Positions 33,220 to 44,579 of a stretch of 64,000 bases of DNA are shown piece by piece. Position 1 is the stretch's first letter. Every line of letters begins with the position of its first letter. Where the stretch lies: assembly GCF_019703515.2 (NCBI RefSeq), contig NC_059346.1, forward strand, positions 48,777,501-48,841,500, given 5' to 3'. The notes beneath the pieces were generated by a model. That model did not search any database and was not told where the DNA came from. It worked only from the letters and a program-made list of their open reading frames with translations. A program made the translations under genes and the position numbers. This stretch comes from Myxocyprinus asiaticus. Lineage: Eukaryota; Chordata; Actinopteri; Cypriniformes; Catostomidae.

Positions 33220-34120
33220 GACTTAGCACCTGCTAGTTCAAAATATAATGCCCATTATGATAGGTAAGGTGACAATTTTACAGACTCCGCAGGGGTAACA
33301 AAGCTTTAAAGGAATAGTTCACCTAAAAATTAATATTCTGTCATTATCCATCAAACCAGGTGAATACTGTTGTGCTTATTTATAATTTATTACAATTTGT
33401 TATTGTTTTAATTTAATTTATATATATGTATATATTATTTTTTATTGTTTTATGGTGGGATGCACCAATAAGTATTAAATTAAGTTTAGAGTTAATCCAG
33501 GGTTTGTTGATCCAAGTTTTATTTTTATTTGAGTTATGTTGCACCAGTTAATTTTAAATATGGTTTAACAAATCAGAGATTAAACTTTTAACCCGTGATT
33601 AAATCGGTCACCTGCGATTAATTTTGTCCGCCATGATGGATTCTGAACTTAGATGTAGATCGTTAGTACACAGGGCCGATCAAAGAGGTTAAGAAAATGT
33701 TGCAGCAGCGTGTACAATGTCACAAGCTTTAAAATATGGCATCATAATTCAAGAAAAAAAGACCACACGGGTCTCGGATCGACCACCTCCCCTCGTCAGC
33801 GGCACTATTGTGGCCAGAAATTAACAGCCCATGCTGCCGATTGAAATGAGATTAAGAGACGAGGGGAGCAATAACAATCACCTGTCGCTTGTAACCGTTC
33901 TCGTTGAATGCCAAAATTATGCTATACTCTTGCTTCTCCTCGAGAGACCCGTCTCTCGTCGCATGTAAAGGAAGGGGAACCGGGTAATCGCGCCACCACC
34001 AAGACGAGCCGCTGAACACGCACACAGAATTTGAAAGCATATATTGCAGCCAACGGCCACACATTTTGGACCATAATATACATAAAGTATAGCTGCAAGC
34101 AGTGATGACCGGGTTTTCAT
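33220..34120. other. Non-coding, repeat fragments
   Basis: A truncated GGAATAGTTCACCTAAAAAT copy of the common repeat lies at about 33309-33350. A/T-rich sequence with GATTAA-type inverted motifs spans 33470-33620. No supported gene. Confidence 0.35.
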
Positions 34121-34129
34121 TTGAAATGA

Positions 34130-34320
34130 AAACTACTTCCTTTTTTTATGGCTTTTTACTGGAATAGGAAAAGTAGAGGGGTGACAGGAAATGAGAGGGA
34201 GAAGAGTGAGAATGGGATCGGGAAAGGACCTCATGAGCCAGGACTCAAACTCGGGTCACCCACGATGCATCAGCACCACATATCACGAGCGCAGCCTGCT
34301 AGGCTACAGCTCTGACAAAA
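34130..34320 (-). repeat. tRNA-derived SINE
   Basis: On the minus strand it begins near 34320 with a tRNA-like head. An A-box-like TAGCCTAGCAGGC is followed by a B-box-like CGAGTTTGAGTCCTGG, then a GATCCCATTCTCACTCTTCT tail. The layout and the B box (compare GGTTCGAATCC) identify an RNA polymerase III SINE. Confidence 0.65.
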
Positions 34321-34899
34321 CTACTTCCTTTTACATAATTTTCTCTTTATTTAGAACTTGACAACCAAAGTTAAAGATAAAATAAACACTCAGTTTTACA
34401 TCAACCTTACCATAATACTCAATTTCACATTATGCCACATTTCAGTCTGATATGTTGTTGACCAGTTTTATTATAAACTTTCTATAAACCAGTTTTATTA
34501 CAACTGAAGATCTTTTCAAAGCAAAGTAACAAAGAAAATATTACATAATTTTAGTAGAAAATACACAAGGAAACTAACACATCTTGCAGAAAAGAAATTA
34601 AAAGTATATTTATAAACACTTCTTGCAAAAAACAAAAAACAAAAAGATTTAAAAAAGACGGAATTAATGCAGAGCACATCTTTTGACTTTCATAATATTC
34701 TTTAGTGTGCGTCATTTTAAAGTGTTAAAACAGATTATTTGTATTACCACAAGTGATTATCATCATGCGATAGTTTGCAGATTATATTTTTCTAATCTGT
34801 GTAGGACTTTGATGCAGAAGATAACAATGAGAAATTCAACAATTCTACGCAGAATGATTTAAATACAGTATCTACACTGACTTTCTCCTGAGCTATAAG

Positions 34900-36640
34900 G
34901 AAATTCCTACTGGAGCCAGCCAGTCTACGGCTGCAACATCTGTTGAGTGTTAACCATCTTGAGAACAAAAGAAGATCTGTGAATGCAGAGGACCCCTTCT
35001 CGTACATGTCGTAAATGAGGAAATACCCCTATGACCCCTATGAGTTAGAACACACTCCCTGGAAAACCCGGGAAAAGCTAAGACACTCTCCTTTTGTCCT
35101 TTGATATAAACCAATTTGCTAAACTTAAACTAGACTCATCAGATCACAAGACATCATGATCATTATTCTGCAAACAGCAGCTAAAAAGGATCTATGAACC
35201 TTGACACAATTCTAATCCTAAAACCTCTCATCTTAATCCAGGAACATTTCACACAAAGTCACAGTACTTGTGAGTTAACCAATCTACTTGTTTGTACCAA
35301 AATGTACACAATACCTAGCCTTGCTAGATAATTCTGAAAATGATGTTATGACTTGTAATCACTTTTATAACTGACAAATTAATGATTATAGCCTGATGTA
35401 CCTTTTAAAATATGTGTAGTGATTTGTAATCACTTATAACTGACAAATCGATGATTATAATCCTTAATCTTTTATTATCCGTGTTAAAACGAAAAACTAA
35501 TTAGTAGGACGTTTTATCATGCATTATAACTGAATTATAACTGTAATTTAATAAGAATGTACAAGTGTTTGGTGTGTAATTGATTGTCTCTTAAATTCTA
35601 GAATGATGGTGTGAAGTATTTTCAGGTTATTTGCAGTTATAGTTTACTCATGAAATTCATGATTAAAACGTGTACTTTTTAGAGTGGGGATTTAAGAATC
35701 CTTTACACAAAGGATTGTAAATCAGTTTGAAAAGGAAGGAAGGAGTTGACCATGTGACTCCGAAAGGTCACTTCTGATTGGCTCAGGACACTTTTGGGGT
35801 GCGGCCAGTCTACACTCAAAACTCTGGTACCAAGGAAAATGCTCTCTATTTTCTCTTGCTCCGCGCTTCCACTTTTTCTGCAGCTCTGCATCCTCCACAC
35901 TCTTGCCCTTGTGGCTTGCGGCATCGCTCTGGCACCCCTCAAGTTCCGTGCAATGTAGAAGTCCCAGAAAGCTCGTAGCGTAAGTTCCGAGAAAGCTCTT
36001 CTCTGCACTTCGACCCACACACGTGACAGGAGCCACAAGTCATCCATGCGGAAGGCCTCGCTTCAAAGCCCGCCTCATCATCCATCAATGCAACAGACAT
36101 CCACAATCTTAAAAGAGGTCCATCTGTGAAACATCGATGGAACAACCAGATCTTTCTACAAAGAGCCAAAGAACCAAGCAACTCAAGGAAACAAGTACAT
36201 CTCCAGACTTTGCTGAAAGTGCTGGTGTCTCTTTAATATAATTTGAGTTACCCGATTGCAAATCGAGTTAGACTGAATTAAGTGTGAATGGTTATCAAGA
36301 CATTGTCTGCAGACTCCATAAATTTCCTTTTCTTTGTATAGATCATTTCCATTCAAGTCACTCTGTTCACTTAACTCACCAACCTGTTTCATGTTTGTAT
36401 GTGTTAGATTAGTTTTTATGTTTAGATTAGCAATAAAGTCTTGTTTGTATTCAAAGATAATTTGACTGTGGTATATGTTGATAATCTTGTCACTTGATGT
36501 TTTCAAAGATCCGGCCCTAAAGCTATACCTAAAATATGTGTGATATTATTTTCAATAAGCCATGAGAATAATATTACTCCAATAAGTGAATTAACCATAA
36601 TTCCCTTATTAAAGCTAATTCCTTACAATAGAAATTGTGA
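34900..36640 (+). other. LTR-like sequence, possible solo LTR
   Basis: No coding region is convincing. Features suggestive of a long LTR are a CCAAT-type ATTGGCTCAG at about 35777, a C/T-rich promoter-proximal stretch at 35850-35900, and a polyadenylation motif in AGCAATAAAGTCTTGTTTGT at about 36428. A tandem-like pair (TGTAATCACTTTTATAACTG at 35356 and TGTAATCACTTATAACTGAC at 35431) lies in the possible U3. The matching TG...CA borders and a target duplication were not found. Confidence 0.25.
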
Positions 36641-36789
36641 GCTATTGTATTACGATTTTTATGGTGGAGAATTTTATTCAGACAAATAATCAAATTATTT
36701 GTCATAAATCTTTCTTATAATGGTTGTCGAACGCGAGTAATTCTGTTATAAAATTCCTTACATAATGATGGAGGTGCGCGGGCACATTA

Positions 36790-37320
36790 ACCCATACCGT
36801 GTACATTTATACTACCAAAATTTCCCAACATCTGTGTCAGCTTTTGTGAACCAGATGTTGCACCTGTTTTAATAACAAGCTCTTTTGATCACATCAGCAA
36901 AAATTAATCAAATGATGGAGACATACAGATGTGCGGTGTAGTCAAGCACACTTTGGCATGTTAAAGAGATGATCCAGGTGTCTGGATCACAGTGACGCTG
37001 TCCCGGCAAAGTGTATCAGTCAGATCATGGTGGACTTCAGCATCCTTCCTTGTAGAGCACTCAGAACCAGCCCGCAAAATCAGAATTGCAAAGAATCAGC
37101 CATGAGTTTTGTGGGCGTGATTGCGCTGTTTCCTGATCCGCATAATTCCTTTAGTGAACAATTAAGCCTGGTTTCAGTTTCATGTGAAACCTACCCCATG
37201 ATAGATATGGTCACGCTGCGCACATGGATATTTACATATCATGATATAGCAAAATCTCTGACGATTGACACTTTATATCGTCGACCATGATATATATTGT
37301 CATATCGCCCAGCCCTACAA
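36790..37320. other. Non-coding; ends with a GGGCTGGGCGATATG-type repeat terminus
   Basis: TGTCATATCGCCCAGCCCTA at about 37298-37317 is the end motif of a common fish DNA-element family, inverted here. No gene. Confidence 0.4.
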
Positions 37321-37324
37321 AAGA

Positions 37325-39803
37325 GAACTATTTTAATCAGAATCAGAAAGAGCTTTATTGCCAAGTATGCTTACACACACAAGGAATTTGTCATGGTGAC
37401 AGAAGCTTCCAATGCAAATATAACCATATATACATACATACATACAAACATGTACATTTAAACATATATACATATAGTGACATAAAAATTTAAAAATAAG
37501 ACATAACAGATGAAAAATATTTTATATACAGATATACAGTTATGTGCAGGTGATGTAATGTATTGAAGGAGAGGTAGGATATGTTAAAGAATATAAACAA
37601 AATATGGATATAATTAGGGATGGATGGATTGAATATTGCACATGGTTATATTGACAAAAGGAAAAAAAAAATTCCTGTGCCTGGCTGTTCTGGTGCTCAG
37701 AGCTCTGTAGCACCGTCCAGAGGGCAACAGTTCAAAAAGGAAATGTGCTGGGTGAATGGGGTCAAGAGTGATTTTACCAGCCCTTTTCGTCACTCTGGAT
37801 GTGTACAGTTCTAGCAGGGTGGGTAGGGGAGCACCAATAATCCTCTCAGCAGTCAGATCTATCCTATGAAGTCTTCTGATGTCTTACTTGGTAGTTGAAC
37901 CAAACCAGACAGTTATAGAAGTGCAAGAAGACTCAATGAGCCTTCTAAATATAGAAGAAGACTCAATGACTGCTGAGTAGAACTGTATCAGCAGCGCCTG
38001 TGGCAGGTTGAACTTCCTCAGCTGGCAGAGGAAGTACAACCTCTGCTGGGCCTTTTTCAAAATTTAGTCTATGTGGGTCTTCCACTTCAGGTCCTGTGAG
38101 ATGGTAGTGCCCAGGAACCTGAATGACTCCACTGCTGCCAAAGTGCTGTTCAGAATGGTGAGTGGGGGTAATGTTGGGGTGTTCCTCCTAAAGTCCACTG
38201 TCATCTCCACTGTTTTAAGTGTGTTCAGCTCTAGGTTGATTTGATTGCACCAGACAGCCAGCTGTTCAACTTCCCTTAGTATGCAGACTCATCGGCATCT
38301 TGGATGAGGCCAATGAATGTAGTGTTTTCTGCAAACTTTAGGAGCTTAACAGAGGGGTCCTTGGCAGTGCAGTCATTTGTGTACATGAAGAACAGTAGTG
38401 GGGAGAGCACACATCCCTGGGGGGCACCAGTGCTGATTGTACATGTGCTGGAGGTGAATTTGCCCATTCTCACTAGCTGCTGCCTGTCTGTCAGAAAGCT
38501 GGTGGTCCACTGACAGAAGTAGGAAAAGAGAGCTGGGTTAATTGAATCCACAGAAGAGCAGGGTTGATGGTGTTAAAAGCAGAACTAATATCAACAATTA
38601 GTATCCTTGCATCAGTCCCTGGTATGTTTAGATGTTGAAGTATGTAATGCAATCCCATATTGACTGCATCATCCACAGACCTGTTTGCTCGTTAGGAAAA
38701 CTGCAGGGGATCCAGAAAGGGTTCATTGATGTCCTTCAGGAGGGCCATAATCAGTCTCTCAAATGACTTCATGACCACAGACATCAGAGCGACGGGTCTG
38801 TAGTCATTAAGACCTTTGATCTTGGATTTCTTTGGGACGGGGATGAAGCAGCAGGGAACTTCAAACTGCTCCAGTGATCTGTTGAAGATCTATGTGAAGA
38901 TGGGAGCCAGCTGGTCAGCACAGGATTTTAGACAAGTGGATGAAACACTGTCAGGGCCCTGTGCTTTTCTTGTCTTCTGTTTCCGGAAGACCCGGCACAC
39001 ATCCTCTTCACAGATCTTAAGTGCAGGTAGAGTAGCAGGAGAGTTGAGGAGGAGGAGTTGCAGGAGGTGTAAGTGTTTGTGTTCTGTGAAGGTCAGAGCT
39101 GTGTGGGAGGTGAGACTGGGCTTTTCAAATCTTCAGTAAAACACATTTAGGTCGTCAGCCAATTGTTGATTCCCTACAGTGTTGGGGGAAAGTGTCTTGT
39201 GGTTGGTAAAGCCTTCCAGGCCTCTCCACACTGATGCAGGGTCGTTAGCTGAAAACTGTTTTTTCAGCTTTTCAGGGTAGCTTCTTTTAGCCACTCTGAT
39301 CTCCTTTGTCAGTCTGTTTTTGGCCTGATTATACAAGATTGTATCCCCACTTCTGTAAGCATCCTCTTTTGCCTGACAAAGCTGCCTGAGTTTTGCTGTA
39401 AACCATGGTTTGTCATTGTTGTATGTTAAATAAGTCCTAGTAGGAATGCACATATCCTCACAGAAACTGATATATGATGTCACAGTATCTGTGAACTCGT
39501 CCAGGTCTGTGGCTGCAGCCTCAAAAACACTCCAATCAGTACAGTCAAAGCAGGCTTGTAGTTCCAGCTCTGCTTCATTGGTCCATCTCTTTACAGTCCT
39601 TACTACAGGTTTAGCTGATTTTACTTTCTGCCTGTAGATCGGAAGAAGATGATAGTAATCAGAGAGTCCCAAAGCTGTTCGTGGGACAGAGTGATATGTA
39701 TCCTTTATATGTTGTGTAGCAGTTATCCAGTATATTTCTGTCTCTGGTGGGGCATGTAATGTGCTGTCTGTATTTGGGCAGTTCTCTTGTGAGATTTGCC
39801 TTG
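37325..39803 (-). mobile_element. CR1/L2-type LINE, 5'-truncated
   Basis: The 3' end lies at 37325 on the minus strand, with GGCAATAAAGCTCTTTCTGA followed by a TTCTGATT tail. The coding part runs from about 39672 to 38276. The element is cut at about 39803, where the L1 tail begins. Superfamily by remembered teleost CR1/L2/Rex-type proteins. Confidence 0.78.
38276..39672 (-). pseudogene. LINE reverse transcriptase region, decayed
   Basis: 39672-39133 encodes the endonuclease-to-RT linker ([15 protein letters not shown] ... NDKPWFTAKLRQLCQAKEDA) up to the start of RT. Further down, [15 protein letters not shown], then [15 protein letters not shown] are recognisable. The catalytic box that should be FADD reads FAENTT. 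The changed box plus frame breaks show this copy is inactive. Confidence 0.8.
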
Positions 39804-39958
39804 TTGTTATTAACAGTTTTTATTGATTCCAGTCAAAGATTAAATAAACATGACAGAAAATACAGAATCAAATTATATGAACTTAAAACCCTTCCCGAAC
39901 ATCACCCCCCCACCCCCCCAACACAAACTCGCACCTCAGTGGTCTGATAATAAATTAA

Positions 39959-40317
39959 TGTGGCAGCAGGGGCGTGGTCAAGCATCTCTCCGGAGAGAGA
40001 GAAAGCGGTAAGGGCGCTTACACCTGAGCTAAATTATGTCTAACACCTGTCTCTAATTTCAGTGAGCACGGGGAGAGCGGCATAAATAGAGCCAGACCGC
40101 AAGTAGACGGGAGAGAGAGCCTGGGCACCAGAGACCCTATTGTGAAGTCAGGAGTTTATTATTGCGTAGCTGAGAGTTTATTTTTGTAAAGTAGTTTGTT
40201 TACTTTGAGAGTGAATTAATGAACATTGGGAAAGCCCTGAAAGAGTGTATTTGCTGCAGTAAGGAGAATAAAACACTTACCTGAACCAGGAAAGCTGCTT
40301 CTCGCCTCCTCTTTACA
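39959..40317 (+). repeat. 5' LTR of the gypsy element
   Basis: It starts TGTGGCAGCAGGGGCGTGGT and ends TCTTTACA. A TATA-like GGCATAAATAG (about 40079) and a polyadenylation motif GAATAAAACAC (about 40266) suggest the U3/R/U5 layout. The only difference from the 3' LTR by eye is A versus G at position 10. Confidence 0.93.
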
Positions 40318-40318
40318 C

Positions 40319-40336
40319 TGGTGCCGAAACCCGGGA
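40319..40336 (+). promoter_or_regulatory. Primer-binding site
   Basis: TGGTGCCGAAACCCGGGA begins one base after the 5' LTR. It starts with TGG, as expected for a site complementary to the CCA end of a tRNA. The tRNA species is not assigned. Confidence 0.75.
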
Positions 40337-40353
40337 CTGAAGTTTGGTTAAAG

Positions 40354-41665
40354 ATGGATGGAAGTCACCCCGTAGAGTCCTCCCAGTTGGCGGAGATCCT
40401 CCAGGCCCTCGCTGGCCTACATCGGAGCCACCAGCAATCCCTGCTTGAGCTTCAGCAAGATCAAGACCGCCGGTTTGTGGAGCTCAAGCAGAGGACCGAC
40501 AGGCGATCCGGAGCCTTCTCAGCCAAGAGGCATCCCCAGCCGTGACCCCGGACACCAACACGCCGTTACCCCCGCCTGCGTTACAAAAGATGAGGGCGGC
40601 GGACGACCCAGAGGCATTCCTGGATCTCTTTGAACGCACCGCTGAGATCTGGGGCTGGCCGCTCGACCAGTGGGCGGCTGACTCATTCCGCTACTGTCCG
40701 GAGAAGCCCAGCTTGCGGCTCAACAACTACCAGCAATGAGCCTCCTGGCCTACGGAGACTTAAAAAAAGCCATCCTGCAATGGGTTGGTCGGAGTCTGGA
40801 AGAAAGTCGTCAGCTCTTCCGGAGCCTGAAGTTGGAGAACTCCGACCACCCGTTTGCCTTCGCCCAACGGCTCCGCGACGCCTGCCGAAGATGGTTGCTA
40901 GCGGGGGACCGCGGCGTCGATGTGATCATCGACCAGGTGGTACTGGAGCAATTAACACATCAACTGCCAAAAGGGATGGCGGAGTGGGTCCAGTGCCACC
41001 GCCCGGCGTCGCTGGAGGAAGCTATCCAGCTTGCGGAGGACCACATGGCGGCGATCCCGAGGGCGGAAGAGCCCTCCCTCTCTCTCTCTCTTCCCCCTGT
41101 CTCATTCCCCTCCCCTATCTCCTCTCATTCTGCTCTCTCTCCAGGTCCCGTTCCTGGCCCATGCGGACGAGGAGGACTTCAGCCATGGAGACCAGTTCCC
41201 CGGGTGTGGGAGGCAACACCTTCCTCTGTTCCAATGCCCCGCCGCTCTCCCCCTCGGGGGGGGGCGTCCGCCGACGCAAGTGCGGGCGTAGCGCCTGGGC
41301 CGGCCTGCCGGAGGTGCGGAGACCCGGGCCACTTCCGAGATCAGTGCCCTCTGACTGAGCTGGGGACAGTGGTGCGGGTCTCTGATCTCCCACAGGCTGC
41401 CCCCGACCGGGCCGGAGCATACCGGATACTGGTAAGTGTCAAGGGGGGTAGTCACCAAGCGTTGGTGGACACCGGGTGTAATCAAACCACTATCCACCAA
41501 CGCTTGGTTCAACCCGAGGCACTGGTCACAACTAAAACGGTGAAGGTGAAATGTGTACACGGGGATATTCACAAGTATCCGGTGGTGACCCTGACGATTA
41601 AATTCCGGGGGAAAAAGCATAGAGTGGAGGCCGCAGTTTGTTCCCGCCTCACGGGTCCTGTATAA
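40354..41665 (+). pseudogene. Gag-protease region of the gypsy element (frameshifted)
   Basis: The start is ATG at 40354 (MDGSHPVESSQLAEILQALA). Frames change near 40500-40525 and again near 40680-40735. The last open stretch, 40736-41665, runs from the capsid-like region (LLAYGDLKKAILQW, then LEEAIQLAEDHMAAI) to the zinc knuckle CRRCGDPGHFRDQC and the aspartic protease box ALVDTGCNQTTIH. It ends at a TAA soon after the protease. Gag would package the RNA and the protease would process the polyprotein. The frameshifts make a full Gag impossible. Confidence 0.82.
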
Positions 41666-41689
41666 AGTTAGGGAGATGTGCAATGTGCG

Positions 41690-42762
41690 ATGCTCTGGCA
41701 GGGGATGTGGAGCCGGGGCCATCCTCGACAGCTCCACGTCATAATGACGAGAGAGGGAGAGAGGCTGCAGCCCCTCCCCTTCTCAGGGAATTCCCTGAGG
41801 GGGATTTCCCTTTGGAGCAGTCGCGAGATGAAACCCTCAAACACGCCTTTGACCAAGTGAGAGTTATCGATGGTCAACGACTCCAGCCTGACATTGCCCT
41901 TTCATACCCCTATTTTGCAATTATAAATGAGCGGTTGTATCGAGTGACACAGGACACTCGGACCAAAGAGGATACAACCCAACTTTTGATTCCAAGGAGC
42001 CGTCGGGAAATGGTATTCCAGGCGGCTCATTATAATCCCAGGGCGGGTCACCTAGGAGAAAGGAAAACACTGAACCGTCTAATAGCCCGTTTCTATTGGC
42101 CAGGCATTGGCGGCGATGTCCGCAGGTGGTGTGCGGCTTGCCGCGAATGCCAACTGGTTAACCCACCAGCCACCCCAAAAGTGCCATTGCGCCCTCTCCC
42201 TTTGATTGAGGTCCCCATTGAGAGAATTGGAATGGACCTCGTCGGGCCATTAGAACGGTCAGCACGTGGACATCACTTTGTATTGGTCCTAATGGACTAT
42301 GCAACGCGATATCCGGAAGCCGTGCCTCTTCGCAACATCTCAGCACGCAGTGTTGCGGAGGCACTCTTCAAAATAATCTCCCAGGTAGGGATTCCGAAAT
42401 AAATCCTCACCGATCAGGGCACAACATTTATGTCACGGACACTACGCGAACTGTACGAGTTGTTAAATATTAAATCGATTCGCACCAGTGTTTACCATCC
42501 TCAAACGGATGGCCTGGTGTAACGATTTAATAAAACCCTCAAAAATATGATTCGTAAGTTCGTGCACGATGATTCTAGAAACTGGGATAAATGGCTCGAC
42601 CCCCTGTTATTTGCAGTACGAGAGGTCCCGCAAGCCTCCACTGGCTTCTCCCCATTCGAGCTGCTGTATGGGCGACGCCCACGTGGCGTGCTTGATGTAT
42701 TGCGAGAGGCCTGGGAGGAAGGACCTCCAAACAGTAAAAATGAAATTCAGTACCGGAGGTGA
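41690..42762 (+). pseudogene. Gypsy integrase, upstream of RT, with stops
   Basis: The H2C2 zinc-binding region is present (HYNPRAGHLGERKTLNRLIA, then CAACRECQ). The core domain begins GMDLVGPL (first D), and LTDQGTTF carries the second D. The frame has TAA at 42400-42402 just before ILTDQG, and a second TAA at 42520-42522. The latter is where the DD35E glutamate should stand (35 residues after the second D, between DGLV and RFNKTLK). A GFSPFELLYGRRPRG motif follows. The integrase is therefore inactive. Confidence 0.85.
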
Positions 42763-42882
42763 GTTCAAAACATAAACAGTTCACCCCAGTCATTTGCGGA
42801 GACCACCTCTCACCGAGCCAACTCGCGGAGGTTGCTAGGTTGCAACAGGAGTTTGCAGATGTGTTCTCCCCTCTACCGTGAT

Positions 42883-44190
42883 GTACAAACCTCATCCATC
42901 ACCATATCGAGACCGAGCCGGGGGTGGTGGTACGTAGCCACCCCTATCGACTACCCAAACACAGAAAGAAAATTGTTTGGGAAGAATTGGATGCGATGCT
43001 TGATATGGGGGTAATAGAAGAATCCCACAGTGATTGGTCCAGTCCAGTTGTTCTAGTGCCTAAGAGTGACGGGTCTGTGCGATTCTGTGTGGATTATAGG
43101 AAAGTCAATGCAGTGTCTAAATTTGATGCATATCCAATGCCTCGCGTTGATGAGTTGCTCAATCGGTTGGGCACTGCTCGTTTTTATTCGACATTGGATT
43201 TGACGAAGGGTTATTGGCAGATCCCCTTGACACCAATTTCCCGTGAGAAAACCGCCTTCTCCACACCGTTTGGATTACACCAATTTGTGACACTTCCGTT
43301 CGGTTTGTTTGGAGCCCCGGCTACGTTTCAGCGTCTCATGGACCAAATCCTCAGACCGCATTCAGCTTACGCCGCTGCCTATTTAGATGACATCATCATT
43401 TATAGCAATGATTGGCAGTGGCATATGCAACATCTGAGGGCGGTTCTGAGATCGCTGCGCCGAGCGGGACTCACAGCGAATCCGAAGAAGTGCGCGATTG
43501 GACGGGTGGAGGTACGGTATCTGGGGTTCCACTTGGGCCACGGGCAGGTGCGTCCCCAAATTGACAAGACAGCGGCGATTGCAACCTGCCCGAGACCCAA
43601 GACCAAAAAGGGGGTGAGACAGTTCCTGGGGCTGGCTGGCTATTATAGAAGGTTCGTGCCTAATTATTCGGACGTCACCAGCCCGCTGACTGATCTCACT
43701 AAAAAGGGAGCTCCAGATCCGGTCCAGTGGACAGAGCAGTGTCAACGGGCGTTCACGCAAGTTAAAGCCGCAGTTTGCGGGGGGCCGCTTTTACATTCAC
43801 CTGACTTCTCTCTCCCTTTTGTTTTACAGACAGATGCTTCAGACAGGGGGCTGGGGGCCGTACTCTCGCAGGTGGTGGAGGGGGAGGAGTGCCCGGTGCT
43901 GTATATTAGCCGTAAGCTCTCGTTAAGGGAAACTAAGTACAGCACCGTGGAAAAGGAGTGTCTTGCCATCAAGTGGGCGGTCCTCACTCTCCGATACTAC
44001 CTGCTGGGGCGGGCCTTCACCCTCTGCTCGGATCACGCCCCACTCCAGTGGCTCCACCGCATGAAAGATACTAACGCCCGGATCACCCGTTGGTATCTGG
44101 CACTTCAGCCGTTTAAGTTCTGCGGGGGCGCAGATGGCTGTCGCCGACTTCCTTTCCAGGAATGGGGGGAGTGGTAGGCAGGCCGGATGC
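42883..44190 (+). pseudogene. Gypsy reverse transcriptase-RNase H, long open frame, damaged end
   Basis: A TGA at 42880-42882 closes the upstream frame. From there it is open to 44177. RT motifs are in order: VIEESHSDWSSPVVLVPK, FCVDYRKVNAVS, FYSTLDLTKGYWQIPL, LPFGLFGAPATFQRLM, AAYLDDIIIYS (YLDD) and KKCAIGRVEVRYLGF. RNase H shows LQTDASDRGLGAVLS, EKECLAIKWAV and CSDHAPLQWLH. A frameshift follows LALQPFKF, so the last part (VADFLSR-like) is in another frame. The RT domain itself looks complete. Confidence 0.88.
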
Positions 44191-44204
44191 CGCCCCGGCC
44201 TGAG

Positions 44205-44220
44205 TCGGGCGGTGGGGATA
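44205..44220 (+). promoter_or_regulatory. Polypurine tract
   Basis: CGGGCGGTGGGGATA directly precedes the 3' LTR, the expected position for plus-strand priming. Confidence 0.6.
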
Positions 44221-44579
44221 TGTGGCAGCGGGGGCGTGGTCAAGCATCTCTCCGGAGAGAGAGAAAGCGGTAAGGGCGCTTACACCTGAGCTAAATTATG
44301 TCTAACACCTGTCTCTAATTTCAGTGAGCACGGGGAGAGCGGCATAAATAGAGCCAGACCGCAAGTAGACGGGAGAGAGAGCCTGGGCACCAGAGACCCT
44401 ATTGTGAAGTCAGGAGTTTATTATTGCGTAGCTGAGAGTTTATTTTTGTAAAGTAGTTTGTTTACTTTGAGAGTGAATTAATGAACATTGGGAAAGCCCT
44501 GAAAGAGTGTATTTGCTGCAGTAAGGAGAATAAAACACTTACCTGAACCAGGAAAGCTGCTTCTCGCCTCCTCTTTACA
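44221..44579 (+). repeat. 3' LTR of the gypsy element
   Basis: Same 359-bp sequence as the 5' LTR except one base; followed by the ATTAA target duplication. Confidence 0.93.

Larger units (their letters stand above)
39959..44579 (+). mobile_element. Ty3/gypsy LTR retrotransposon with Gmr1-like domain order
   Basis: The LTRs are 359 bp (39959-40317 and 44221-44579), start TG and end CA, and the 5-bp duplication ATTAA flanks both (39954-39958, 44580-44584). Between them, in order, lie a primer-binding site, gag with a CCHC knuckle, protease, integrase, reverse transcriptase, RNase H and a purine tract. Integrase before reverse transcriptase is the order described for the Gmr1 group of deuterostome Ty3/gypsy elements. 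The two LTRs differ at one base by eye, so the insertion is recent. No env gene is seen. Confidence 0.9.

Noticed and set aside
34130..34320. A tRNA gene
   Set aside because: Only A-box- and B-box-like motifs are seen, with no foldable cloverleaf; it fits a SINE head.
36760..36780. A retroviral primer-binding site after the LTR-like sequence
   Set aside because: Nearby TGG starts do not match a tRNA 3' end with a normal T-arm spacing.
40630..41737. Several long frames overlapping gag on both strands
   Set aside because: They are shadow frames of the G/C-rich gag-protease gene; only the frame with the zinc knuckle and DTG box is supported.
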